Of a stretch of DNA of 64,000 nucleotides, positions 25,434 to 33,341 are shown in pieces. Positions within the stretch are counted from its first letter, which is position 1. Each line of letters starts with the position of its first letter. The DNA comes from Larkinella insperata. GTDB lineage: Bacteria > Bacteroidota > Bacteroidia > Cytophagales > Spirosomataceae. The position numbers and the translations under genes are program-made. The stretch covers positions 5,415,501 to 5,479,500 of the forward strand of contig NZ_CP110973.1 in NCBI RefSeq assembly GCF_026248825.1, written 5' to 3'. The notes beneath the pieces were generated by a model. It saw only the letters and a list, made by a program, of their open reading frames with translations. It had not been told where the DNA came from and did not search any database.

Positions 25434-27566
25434 ATGACTTGTAATCTCAACCTCTCCCATAGGCTACGCTCAGCCCTATGGTTAATAGGGCTGAGCTTCA
25501 TGCTCGGCTTACCGTCACATCAATTGGAAGCCCAAGCTATTTCCACCATTGCCGGCACGGGTGAGCAGGGATTTGGTGGAGACGGTGGTCCCGCCATAAA
25601 TGCCCTGCTCAGCAATCCCAACAGCGTGGCGTTGGGCCTGCAAGGCGACCTTTTATTTATTGATTCAGGAAACACCCGGATTCGTAAAATTTCTTCCAAT
25701 GGCATCATCACCACCATTGCCGGACGGGATTGGGAAGAGGGAACCACCATCGGGGATGGGGGGCCAGCCACGCAGGCGGGATTGATAAACCCAAATGGGT
25801 TGGCTCAAGACGCTCAAGGGAATGTCTATTTTGCTGACAACAATCGGATTCGCAAGATCGACACCCAGGGCATCATCACTACCATCGCTGGCAGTACTGA
25901 ATCGGGATTTAGTGGTGATGGGGGTCCGGCTACGCAGGCTTTACTGGAAGACCCAAGGGATATTGCTATCGACAGCAAGGGTACCCTCTACATCGCGGAC
26001 TCTTTTAATCAATGCATTCGCAAGATCGATGCTAATGGAATCATCACCACCGTGGCCGGAGTGGGAGAGTCAATTGGCCAGTTCAGCGGAGATGGTGGAC
26101 CCGCCACAGAGGCCCATCTCTTTAACCCCCTATCCATCACCTTTGACGCCCAGGACAACCTCTATATTGCTGATTCCTGGAATTACCGTGTTAGAAAGGT
26201 TGACAGCCAGGGCATCATTACTACTGTGGCGGGTAATGGTAGCAAGGACTACAATGGCGATGGAAAACCAGCGCTCCAGGCTAGTCTAGAGTTCCCACGG
26301 GGCTTGGCTTTTGATGAACAGGGCAATTTATACATCTGTGATTTAGGCAACTTACGGGTTCGCAAGGTCGACCTTAATGGGATGATTACTACGGTAGCGG
26401 GCACTGGTAAACCTGGATACAATGGCGACGGAGGAAACCCGACCAGTGCCCTGCTTGGCTCGCCTGTTGAAGCAATCATTGACAAAATGGGCAACCTTTT
26501 GTTTTCCGACTCAGGCAATCATCGCATTCGCAAGGTCAGCCAGAATGCGCAGCCACTGGCTATTACGAGCCTGTTTCTGATCGATGCCGATCGGGATACG
26601 ACGATCCAGGATCTGGGCCCGCAGCGAGACAATCCCCCCGTTATTGAACTAAACCTGAAGGGTTTTCCCACCCGTAAACTCAACATCCAAGCTTTAACCA
26701 CCCCGGCCAGCGTCGGTTCGGTGGTGTTCCAACTGAGCGGTCGACAGACGCTAACCCAGATTGAGAATGCCGCCCCCTATGCCCTCTTCAAGGATGATGG
26801 AGGTAATTTCCGAGGCTGGACCCCGGCCGTGGGCAGCTACACGTTAACGGCTACGCCCTACTCCGGCCCGAATGGAACCGGCACGGCGGGCAATCCCGTT
26901 ACAATTAGCTTCACGGTGGTCGACCACATCCGGGTGGATCATTTTCGGTTGATCGATCCGCTTACCAATGAAGCTGGCTTCTACATCAATGATGGTTTTA
27001 GAATGTCTCTCCCCCGCCCTCAATCCGGTGAGGCCTACAACATCCAGGCTGTGACCAACCCTGCAACCGTTGGCTCAGTGATCATTCAGATAAGTGGACA
27101 GCATAACCATACCCAGGTTGAGAATGGCGCCCCCTACGCGCTATATGGAGACAACAATGGTGACTACAAAGGGCGTCGGAAGGAAGTGGGCAACTATACG
27201 CTAACGGCCACGCCCTACTCGGGTCCCAATGGAACTGGCACCGCAGGCATTCCCTTAACGGTCCGATTTGAGGTTTACTCGCGCCAATCTATGCGTCTAT
27301 CGGCTGAGGGAGAACTGGATTCCAAAAGCGTGAAGGTGTTCCCCAACCCCTTCACCGAGTCGTTCACCATTGAGTCAAAAGGGGCTCAGTCCAGTGCTCA
27401 GCCCGTGGGGTTGTATGATCTTTTGGGCCGGAGGGTATGGCAGGGCATGACAACGGGCAATAAGCAGGTGGTGCCTGTGGGCAGCCAGTTGGGAGCGGGT
27501 GCTTATATCCTGCGAGTGGGCGAGGGCCGGAGGGCCAAAACCATTAAGGTAGTTAAAGCACCTTAA
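25434..27566 (+). CDS. Type IX-secreted NHL-repeat protein
   Basis: A 710-residue secreted protein with a signal peptide (ALWLIGLSFMLGLPSHQLEA). Residues about 35-375 contain six NHL repeats, each with GDGGPA-type, P-x-G-(I/L)-A, GNLYIADS and RIRKID elements, forming a six-bladed beta-propeller used for protein or ligand binding. Two beta-sandwich repeats of the kind found in the preceding gene follow (NGAPYALYGDNNGD, ATPYSGPNGTG), and the protein ends with the same type IX C-terminal sorting domain (VFPNPFTESFTIESKG). The two genes are tandem relatives that differ by swapped N-terminal modules. Its own terminator is at 27576. Confidence 0.9.
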   Translation: MTCNLNLSHRLRSALWLIGLSFMLGLPSHQLEAQAISTIAGTGEQGFGGDGGPAINALLSNPNSVALGLQGDLLFIDSGNTRIRKISSNGIITTIAGRDWEEGTTIGDGGPATQAGLINPNGLAQDAQGNVYFADNNRIRKIDTQGIITTIAGSTESGFSGDGGPATQALLEDPRDIAIDSKGTLYIADSFNQCIRKIDANGIITTVAGVGESIGQFSGDGGPATEAHLFNPLSITFDAQDNLYIADSWNYRVRKVDSQGIITTVAGNGSKDYNGDGKPALQASLEFPRGLAFDEQGNLYICDLGNLRVRKVDLNGMITTVAGTGKPGYNGDGGNPTSALLGSPVEAIIDKMGNLLFSDSGNHRIRKVSQNAQPLAITSLFLIDADRDTTIQDLGPQRDNPPVIELNLKGFPTRKLNIQALTTPASVGSVVFQLSGRQTLTQIENAAPYALFKDDGGNFRGWTPAVGSYTLTATPYSGPNGTGTAGNPVTISFTVVDHIRVDHFRLIDPLTNEAGFYINDGFRMSLPRPQSGEAYNIQAVTNPATVGSVIIQISGQHNHTQVENGAPYALYGDNNGDYKGRRKEVGNYTLTATPYSGPNGTGTAGIPLTVRFEVYSRQSMRLSAEGELDSKSVKVFPNPFTESFTIESKGAQSSAQPVGLYDLLGRRVWQGMTTGNKQVVPVGSQLGAGAYILRVGEGRRAKTIKVVKAP

Positions 27567-27575
27567 AGGTAGGCG

Positions 27576-27624
27576 TTTGAACCTGGCGGCTAGTAGACCT
27601 GACCAGTCGCCAGGTTCAAATTTT
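27576..27624 (+). terminator. Terminator of the NHL-repeat gene
   Basis: TTTGAACCTGGCG and its complement, separated by 19 bases, followed by TTTTAAT, directly after the stop. Confidence 0.8.
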
Positions 27625-27799
27625 AATCGAAGTAGAATAAAACAGCTTTCCGACTTTTCCTGGGTCCTTCTTTGCAGTTGCCGCAACCGCTTGAAAAGCC
27701 GCTTCACCAGCGGCTTTTGTCGTTTCATGGGAGTCACTATTTGGCAAAGGTAAACAGCAGGTCAACTTTGTCAGCGTAAACAACAACGACAAAGAAACC

Positions 27800-29176
27800 A
27801 TGAATAAACTGTACATCCGACGGGGGCTCTGCTTCCTGTTAAGCCTGATGATTGCGACCGGATTTGTGGCCTGTAAGAAGGAAATTGACGTTCCCAGCCC
27901 CTCGGTCCCAATTGACGACCCGGTCGTTGAAAAACCGCAGAATCGACCGGGCAAAGTATGTCCCGTTGGCAAACTGCTTGGTCAGGCCATCACAGCCACC
28001 ATTGGCCCCCAAGGCGGCACGCTGACCTCAGCCGATCAGCGCCTGACGATTCAGGTACCAGCGGGAGCCGTCGAGACCAGCCAGCCCTTCCGCATCCAGC
28101 CCATCGCCAGTACCGGCCCGCAGGCGTTAGGAACCGGCTTCCGGCTATCTCCTCACGGCGTTACCTTCAAAAAGCCTATTACCATCCGGGTTAACTACTC
28201 TCCCGCCCAATTAGACGGCACCGTAGCCCAGGCGCTGGCCCTGGCGTACCAAACCGATAAGGGGGTGTGGCGAATAGCGGCAAAGGGCCGGGTTGATACC
28301 ACTACCCATACCGTCAGCGTGGAAACAACCCATTTTAGTGATTGGGCATTGTTGCAACGGGCGCATCTCAACCCCTCTATAGGCTTCGTAAAACCCGGGG
28401 GTAATATGGGACTGGAGGTGCAACTGTTAGACGGGGATGTGACGGTTCCGCTGGTCGAGGACGCCGATGTACCAGAACCCTATGAGGCCCCCTCGACGGT
28501 CGTTGACTATACGAGTTGGAAAGTAACTGGTGGGGGCCAATTAAGCCCCGCCCTTTGGAAGGCTCTTTATTACGCTCCGTCAACGCCCCCAGCCAAAAAC
28601 CCGGTGGCAGTAACCATTAAGCTCAAGGGACCTACCGTACACGAAGGCAAGCCTTTCAAGGAGCTCTGGTTGGTTTCAAATATTTATGTAGGCGATGAAG
28701 GCATCACCTACCGAATCAACGGCGGAAAATGGATCAATACCAAAGTAGCCCTGGGAGCACAATACCTGCCTACACCCAAAGGTCCCATGCTGATGATTGT
28801 CGGCGGTGGCATGGACGCGCAGAAGCCCGTCGGAGTGACCATTACTCAACTGAACCCCTCTACGTATATCCCCGAAGGTGGAGACTTTGGCACCATTGGC
28901 GGGGTAAGTGAGGTTTGGCAGGTAGGTGAAGCAGGTCCTCAGTTTCAGCTATCCGATCAGGGAGGCTCCTTGCTTTACCTGCACTATTACCGGATCGGTA
29001 AGGTCCTGCATCCTAGCCCGGGAACATTCACCGTATCGCAATTTGGCACCGTAGGCGAAATGATAACGGGTAAGTTCGAGCTTGGAAGAGCAGGCATAAT
29101 GCGCCCGGGCGATGAAAACGCGCTTATTAATACAAACCGGATCGAAGGCTTCTTCCGGGTGACCCGCACCAAATAG
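27800..29176 (+). CDS. ZU5-domain lipoprotein
   Basis: A 458-residue lipoprotein: signal peptide with lipobox (IATGFVAC, Cys near residue 26). Residues about 55-180 form a ZU5-like beta domain (IGPQGGTLTSADQRLTI, VPAGAVETSQPFRIQP, GVTFKKPITIRVNY and HFSDWALL). The rest has no named domain but contains YRIGKVLHPSPGTFTVSQFG near the end. ZU5 domains mediate protein contacts, and such lipoproteins are common on Bacteroidota surfaces. A degraded copy of its last third lies at 12950-13455. A terminator is at 29397-29430, 220 bases downstream. Confidence 0.85.
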   Translation: MNKLYIRRGLCFLLSLMIATGFVACKKEIDVPSPSVPIDDPVVEKPQNRPGKVCPVGKLLGQAITATIGPQGGTLTSADQRLTIQVPAGAVETSQPFRIQPIASTGPQALGTGFRLSPHGVTFKKPITIRVNYSPAQLDGTVAQALALAYQTDKGVWRIAAKGRVDTTTHTVSVETTHFSDWALLQRAHLNPSIGFVKPGGNMGLEVQLLDGDVTVPLVEDADVPEPYEAPSTVVDYTSWKVTGGGQLSPALWKALYYAPSTPPAKNPVAVTIKLKGPTVHEGKPFKELWLVSNIYVGDEGITYRINGGKWINTKVALGAQYLPTPKGPMLMIVGGGMDAQKPVGVTITQLNPSTYIPEGGDFGTIGGVSEVWQVGEAGPQFQLSDQGGSLLYLHYYRIGKVLHPSPGTFTVSQFGTVGEMITGKFELGRAGIMRPGDENALINTNRIEGFFRVTRTK

Positions 29177-29779
29177 GTTTCATAGCCTCCTGGTTATACC
29201 ATCCCAGCGACTGCCAGCAATATCTAACAGCATTGATGATGAAGGACTTTGGTTCTGACGATGAAAGAAAAGGATATGACGTGAAGGACAGCCAGCGAAT
29301 CTTCTTGTGCACAATGTAAGGCCAGTCATAAGATTTGCTTCCTATGCTGTTTTAGTCCTGAGGAAGTTTTAAAGGGCACTTATATATATGGGGACAATGT
29401 TCGGTGGCATAGCCACCGAACATTTATTTTTATTGAATTCTTAATCATTAAAAACCATTATTCCCCTTGTTGCTATCTACTTGTCATCACCTGAATTATC
29501 AGACTATTTTAAATTATTCTATTAAATAGTGAATGGTAAGGCTACTATGATTGAGTTATTCCAATAATTTCCTTATTAATCTCCCCTTTAATTTTATAAA
29601 ACATACCAATTTGTTAGTATCAGTATTCTTCCATGTCACCATTGTGCTATCAAAACATCCGAAAATAAGCCGTAAACAAAGTATTTATCAGACAAGTTAA
29701 GCAGCTTAATAACTCTAGTCATTCTCAAGTATCCGTATTAAATAATCTTATATTGGTCTAACGATATTACAATAGCCCT
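29177..29779. other. Intergenic, terminator then AT-rich DNA
   Basis: Apart from the terminator at 29397-29430 nothing is recognised. The last 60 bases before the peptide at 29780 resemble those before the peptide at 7248 (CTTATATT near 35-50 bases upstream of the ATG), perhaps a shared promoter. Confidence 0.4.
29397..29430 (+). terminator. Terminator of the ZU5 lipoprotein gene
   Basis: ATGTTCGGTGGC / GCCACCGAACAT with a three-base loop, followed by TTATTTTTATT. Confidence 0.8.
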
Positions 29780-29881
29780 ATGCCTAACCCACAACCGATT
29801 GTTCAGAGGTACACATTTTGGGCCGTACTATTTCTACTGGCATTGACAGGAATTCTCTGCGTTTTGTCTGTAATTTTCTGA
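29780..29881 (+). CDS. 33-residue hydrophobic peptide, copy 2
   Basis: ATG at 29780, TGA at 29879. It codes MPNPQPIVQRYTFWAVLFLL and ALTGILCVLSVIF. Compared with the peptide at 7248 it has the same length, an YT-x-W junction between polar head and helix, and the same bases around the stop. It is followed 50 bases later by a terminator homologous to the first copy's. Single-helix topology is clear; function is unknown. It lies tail-to-tail with paralog E of the membrane-protein family, as the first copy does with paralog C. Confidence 0.6.
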   Translation: MPNPQPIVQRYTFWAVLFLLALTGILCVLSVIF

Positions 29882-29930
29882 TTTATCTATCGTAAACTAT
29901 TAAAGTACGTAAGATGTGTCGTGGTAAAAA

Positions 29931-29958
29931 CAAATCCGGCCAAGATGAGCCGGATTTG
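29931..29958 (+). terminator. Terminator of the second 33-residue peptide gene
   Basis: CAAATCCGGC / GCCGGATTTG with an eight-base loop, then TTTTC. It corresponds to the palindrome at 7401-7426. Confidence 0.75.
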
Positions 29959-29977
29959 TTTTCGGCAAAAAATAAAA

Positions 29978-30011
29978 ATCCCATCCAACCTCAAACGGGT
30001 TTGGATGGGAT
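29978..30011 (-). terminator. Terminator of paralog E
   Basis: ATCCCATCCAA / TTGGATGGGAT followed on the minus strand by TTTTTATTTTTT, 26 bases after the paralog E stop. Confidence 0.85.
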
Positions 30012-30036
30012 CAATCGGGCGACGATGTGAGCTATT

Positions 30037-30294
30037 TTAATGCATCGCAGCAAGATCGTCGGCAATTGTCTCGTTATCCTCCTGGGTCAACCGACCCTGC
30101 CGTAAAGCAGAAAAGTAGGCCTTGCCGACCAGTCTGGCGTAGTCCTTATCTACTTCCTCCAGTGCCTCTTTGTATTCATCAGCATAAAGCTGAATGTTGA
30201 ATTCGTGATCCACCAGGCAATCAGACAAATAGCGACCTACAACGTAGGCAATAGCCCCGACAACCCCGGCAATCAGGATAATGGGAATCATCAT
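30037..30294 (-). CDS. Small membrane-anchored paralog E of the seven-member family
   Basis: An 85-residue member and one of the most divergent: helix IPIILIAGVVGAIAYVVG, RYLSDCLVDHEF, then ADEYKEALEEVDKDYARLVG, AYFSALRQG and LTQEDNETIADDLAAM. The EYEKAL motif has become EYKEAL and LRRG is LRQG. It has its own strong terminator and is tail-to-tail with the 33-residue peptide at 29780. The divergent receiver gene at 30691 lies 400 bases upstream. Confidence 0.75.
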   Translation of the reverse strand: MMIPIILIAGVVGAIAYVVGRYLSDCLVDHEFNIQLYADEYKEALEEVDKDYARLVGKAYFSALRQGRLTQEDNETIADDLAAMH

Positions 30295-30690
30295 AGGTAG
30301 TAGTTATTGTGTAGACGACTTATCAAGCGTAAACCTAGAGTGGTCAGTTCTAAGAAAAAGCTCAGCAAATCGCGGTTGCAACGTCCATCTTTTTTCAAAC
30401 TTTTCTGAACCGCTAGATAAGTAACCCAGCTTAGATAACTTTAATTCATATGTAAGAAAGTTTAAATAACTTCTCTTTATTACATGGTGTTGGCATGTTA
30501 TCTAACTTTTACATGCACCTAAGAAACAGAATTTTGGCTCAATTGTTTGGTCCTTCCGGTCAGGTCTTAGCCCCTACTCATGTTCATCTTTTTGTCTATT
30601 AATACGATAGGACTGAAAAGATAATATAAAAATAAGCTAGTATCCCAGTATTTAAGGTTACCTTTACCAATACCCACTTCCTTCAGCAAT
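30295..30690. other. Divergent intergenic region
   Basis: Between paralog E (minus) and the receiver (plus). It is expected to hold both promoters. No repeat or hairpin of note was seen. Confidence 0.4.
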
Positions 30691-31122
30691 ATGTCCTTTC
30701 AAACTCCCAGGCGCACGTTCATCGTTGATGATAATGCCGATTACCACAAACCCTTCAAGACCGTGTTTGAAGAAGTGCGCCCTGCCAACCGGCTGGAATC
30801 TTTCCTCAGCGGGCAAGCTCTTTTGGAGCGATTACTTGATGTGGGCAAGCCGCTGCCGGGTTTGATTCTGTTGGATCTGTTGATGCCAAAAATGAATGGT
30901 ATAACGACCCTGAGCCTTATCAGGCAAAATGCCAGCTTAGCAAGAATTCCAACCATCATCATGACGGCATCCAGCAGCGGTAACGATCTTTCATACAGCT
31001 ACCAGGCGGGGGCGAATGCCTTTACGGCCAAGCCATCAACCTTTAGCGAACTACAGCATTTTATCGAGGTAACCTGCCGCTACTGGCTAGACGTTGCCCA
31101 GGTACCCACCTGTATACAGTAA
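30691..31122 (+). CDS. Single-domain response regulator (receiver)
   Basis: A 143-residue receiver: FIVDDN (acidic pocket), LILLDLLMPKMNG (phospho-acceptor Asp), IIMTAS (switch) and TAKPST (Lys). The C-terminus FIEVTCRYWLDVAQVP is nearly the same as in the receiver at 13472. As there, its stop faces that of a membrane-protein paralog (F, 31169) across 46 bases. No DNA-binding output domain, so it likely acts through protein contact. Confidence 0.9.
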   Translation: MSFQTPRRTFIVDDNADYHKPFKTVFEEVRPANRLESFLSGQALLERLLDVGKPLPGLILLDLLMPKMNGITTLSLIRQNASLARIPTIIMTASSSGNDLSYSYQAGANAFTAKPSTFSELQHFIEVTCRYWLDVAQVPTCIQ

Positions 31123-31168
31123 TCCTATTATAGTTTCAAGGGAACGCTTTCAGGAATTAGCCTTAAAC

Positions 31169-31471
31169 TTAAGAAGCCGACCGAAACATGACCGCTAGCT
31201 CAAAGGCAAGGGCTTTTTCATCTTCTTTACTCATCCTGCCTCCTCGTAAAATAGAGTAATAAGCCCGCCCTACTGTCTGGGCATACTCCCGATCACCGTC
31301 CAGTAAGGCTTTTTCGTATTCATGGGCCAGAATCTTTATTTTCTCACGCTTTGTAATAGACCGTCGGCTATACCTGTAAGTCAGGGAAGCCATGGCCACC
31401 AGCAGGGCCACCACGCATAAACCAATTATCACGTACTTGATTAAATATGAACAGAGAAAAATAGTAACCAA
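31169..31471 (-). CDS. Small membrane-anchored paralog F of the seven-member family
   Basis: A 100-residue member with a longer N-terminus: helix YVIIGLCVVALLVAMASLTY, RYSRRSITKREK, then AHEYEKALLDGDREYAQTVG, AYYSILRGG and MSKEDEKALAFELAVM. The second Arg of LRRG is Gly, as in paralog C. The start may be a Met further in; the first 11 residues (MVTIFLCSYLI) have no counterpart in the paralogs. It lies tail-to-tail with the receiver at 30691 and 138 bases downstream of paralog G on the same strand. Confidence 0.73.
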   Translation of the reverse strand: MVTIFLCSYLIKYVIIGLCVVALLVAMASLTYRYSRRSITKREKIKILAHEYEKALLDGDREYAQTVGRAYYSILRGGRMSKEDEKALAFELAVMFRSAS

Positions 31472-31609
31472 CTCTTCTAACAGTCGGGAAGCGAAGTTAC
31501 TAACTGGCCTTCATATTTAACTAAGTATGTGACTTAAGTTAGTATACGTTCTATACGTAACTTAAAAGTTCATCTTGGCGGCTTAGCGGCTGGTTGACGC
31601 TCCGTCTGA

Positions 31610-31861
31610 TTATTCCATTAGTTCAAGGTCAACTTCAATTGATTCTACATCTTCTTGGGTGACTCTCCCCCGGCGCAGGACCGAGTAATAAGTAAGGCCT
31701 AAGTCCCGGGCGTGTTTCTTATCCTTGCCGCTGAGTGCTTTTTCGTACTCCTGAGCGAAGTACCTGAGTTTTTCATGGTACAGCAGCCACTTGCTGCAAA
31801 AACGATAGGTAATGGCGATCATGGCTCCTAACAGGCCCAGTATGAGTAAAGCGTTTATCAT
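31610..31861 (-). CDS. Small membrane-anchored paralog G of the seven-member family
   Basis: An 83-residue member closest to paralog A at 1758: helix MINALLILGLLGAMIAITY, RFCSKWLLYHEKL, then AQEYEKALSGKDKKHARDLG, TYYSVLRRG and VTQEDVESIEVDLELM. The similarity with the A locus continues through the upstream DNA as far as the 200-base repeat, so gene and upstream element were duplicated together. It and paralog F are adjacent and in the same direction and may be cotranscribed. Confidence 0.78.
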   Translation of the reverse strand: MINALLILGLLGAMIAITYRFCSKWLLYHEKLRYFAQEYEKALSGKDKKHARDLGLTYYSVLRRGRVTQEDVESIEVDLELME

Positions 31862-32162
31862 TTTTAAGACAGAGATTACTATGAATTACATCATTTACGA
31901 ATGCTCGTTTGTAAAGCACTGATGCTATTCCAGCTGTCCGGGGAGCCACGTATGGTAAGGTTGTTGATCTGTTTATTTCTGGTGGCGCTGCTAGTCTGAC
32001 CAACGGCTCTTTTGTCTACCTGATAAACCAATCCGCTTAGGTAGTTGCCAGGTAAATACGGCAAGCGTCTAAACGGCTGAGTAATCAGCCTTCTGGCTAA
32101 CGGGCTGAGCTACCTCTGCAAAAGTTAGAAAGGCGGTTCATTCACTAGCAAGCATCAGATTC
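31862..32162. other. Upstream part of the duplicated unit, no clear gene
   Basis: It shows patchy similarity to 2010-2340. A hydrophobic 15-codon frame (MVRLLICLFLVALLV, plus strand) lines up with LRFRLLILLFSACLV in the 2063-2257 frame, perhaps a shared divergent peptide or a chance remnant. Confidence 0.35.
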
Positions 32163-32363
32163 GCCAATCGGCGTAGATAATCAGAAATAAATAGGTAAGC
32201 TCCCCGGCGCTTGAAAAGCGTCGAATGACCAGGCTGACAGAGGGGCTGTCAGCGTAGAATTGTCATCAGGGGGGAGTAAGTTGTAGCATCGTTTTTCTAA
32301 GTACTTCTGCAAGTAACACAGGCAGATGAAAAAATGCAAGATTGTAGGATAAAATGAAGAATA
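32163..32363. repeat. Copy 2 of the 200-base repeat with two hairpins
   Basis: The counterpart of 2341-2541. It keeps the CGGCGCTT / AAGCGTCG hairpin unchanged and the second stem with a compensated base pair (CTGACAG / CTGTCAG at 32234-32252). Its right end coincides with the point where the HNH nuclease similarity on the minus strand stops. Confidence 0.75.
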
Positions 32364-32599
32364 TGGTTGTTGATGGGAATGATGTGGTCGGTCACTCCCC
32401 TGCCAAGGCCTGGACTGCAATCAGTCGTAATGCCTTCCTTATCGCATTCAACACAAAGCGGGTTATCGCTCCTCCAGGCGCGTAAAGCTTTGGCCCAACG
32501 GTTGGACTTGTAAAACTCCCGGTCATTGTTGGTACGACCCGAATGGGCAGGAGGCTTAGAACCCGCGCCGACCCGGCGCATTTTCGGAAGGTGGGCCAT
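32297..32599 (-). pseudogene. HNH endonuclease gene, 3' truncated
   Basis: The N-terminal 77 residues look like a phage-type HNH nuclease: GRTNNDREFYKSNRWAKALR, NPLCVECDKEGITT (first Cys pair) and DHIIPIN (catalytic His). The expected continuation (an NLQSLC-x-x-CH type Asn, Cys pair and final His) is missing. From about 32365 on, the frame runs into the 200-base repeat and codes unrelated residues to a stop at 32297. The active site is therefore incomplete. HNH genes of this sort sit near terminase genes of phages or in mobile elements. No phage structural gene is present here. Confidence 0.7.
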
Positions 32600-33030
32600 T
32601 AGAAGTCAATTTTAGGATGGATTCAGATAAAAGGGAGTTAGTGGCATAAGCAGAGAATAAATACAGGAAGAGTAAGCCTCTTGCCATGCGTACAGCCCTT
32701 CATCCAAGCTGATCGGGATAGGTGCGCTTCTGTGCGAGAAAACATGCGGTGACAGTCAGAAAGTTGAGTGGACTAATGTAGTAGGCAGTTAATTGACTCT
32801 CGCCAATTCATGACAAGATTCTACAGTAATAACCGCTAAATAAAATCCCAGCTCCTCAGCAGTGCAGGGATCAGCAAAGGACCGGTTGTTCGGTAAAAGC
32901 TTAATGGATTTGACAATCAGGATCTTACCTTATTGCCTTGGTGAAGAGACTAATGGGGACTCAGGTTCGAGTCAAAAAAAATACAGAAAAAAATAAAATG
33001 CTTCAGTAATGTTTCAGTAGCTATAACGAA
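32600..33030. other. Intergenic, possible tRNA-end-like fragment
   Basis: No gene recognised. GGACTCAGGTTCGAGTC at 32957-32973 has the look of a tRNA T-arm start (GGTTCGAGTC) but no T stem or acceptor follows. It could be an attachment-site remnant. Confidence 0.3.
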
Positions 33031-33063
33031 AAAGCGCTATAAGCTTTTGACTTATAGCGCTTT
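33031..33063 (-). terminator. Terminator of the tRNA-Glu gene
   Basis: AAAGCGCTATAAG / CTTATAGCGCTTT with a seven-base loop, followed by further T residues on the minus strand, 15 bases after the tRNA 3' end. Confidence 0.8.
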
Positions 33064-33078
33064 ACGTGAATTTGACCG

Positions 33079-33150
33079 TGACCGATACGGGAATCGAACC
33101 CGTGTTTCAGCCGTGAAAGGGCCGCGTCCTAACCGCTAGACGAATCGGCC
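33079..33150 (-). tRNA. tRNA-Glu (anticodon TTC)
   Basis: On the minus strand the 72 bases fold as a tRNA: acceptor arms GGCCGAT / ATCGGTC (one G-T pair) with discriminator A, a short D arm (TCGTCTAGCGGTTAGGAC), the anticodon arm CGGCC-CTTTCAC-GGCTG with anticodon TTC, and the T arm ACGGGTTCGATTCCCGT. The CCA end is not encoded. The gene lies exactly between the gene-poor accessory region and the dense GC-rich region. Confidence 0.95.
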
Positions 33151-33341
33151 AAATTCAGGTTTTCAGTGGGCGACCCTCTTTGTTGGCCAACCCTGTCTCT
33201 GAAATTGTGGTGCAAAGATACGGACAATATTGATAGGTGCAAATCTTTGCTCAAAAAAAATTGATTTTTTTTCAAATAGAGGGGTTTTGCGGCTTTCGCT
33301 TTACCTTTGGGGATTGCCTGATTTTTACATTATCCCCCCGC

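Noticed and set aside
32957..32973. A second tRNA gene
   Set aside because: Only a T-loop-like string is present; no T stem, acceptor or anticodon arm can be formed around it.
1..33000. CRISPR array or intact insertion sequence
   Set aside because: No regularly spaced direct repeats, no Cas gene, and no intact transposase were seen; the tandem 21-base repeat at 9300-9405 is coding.
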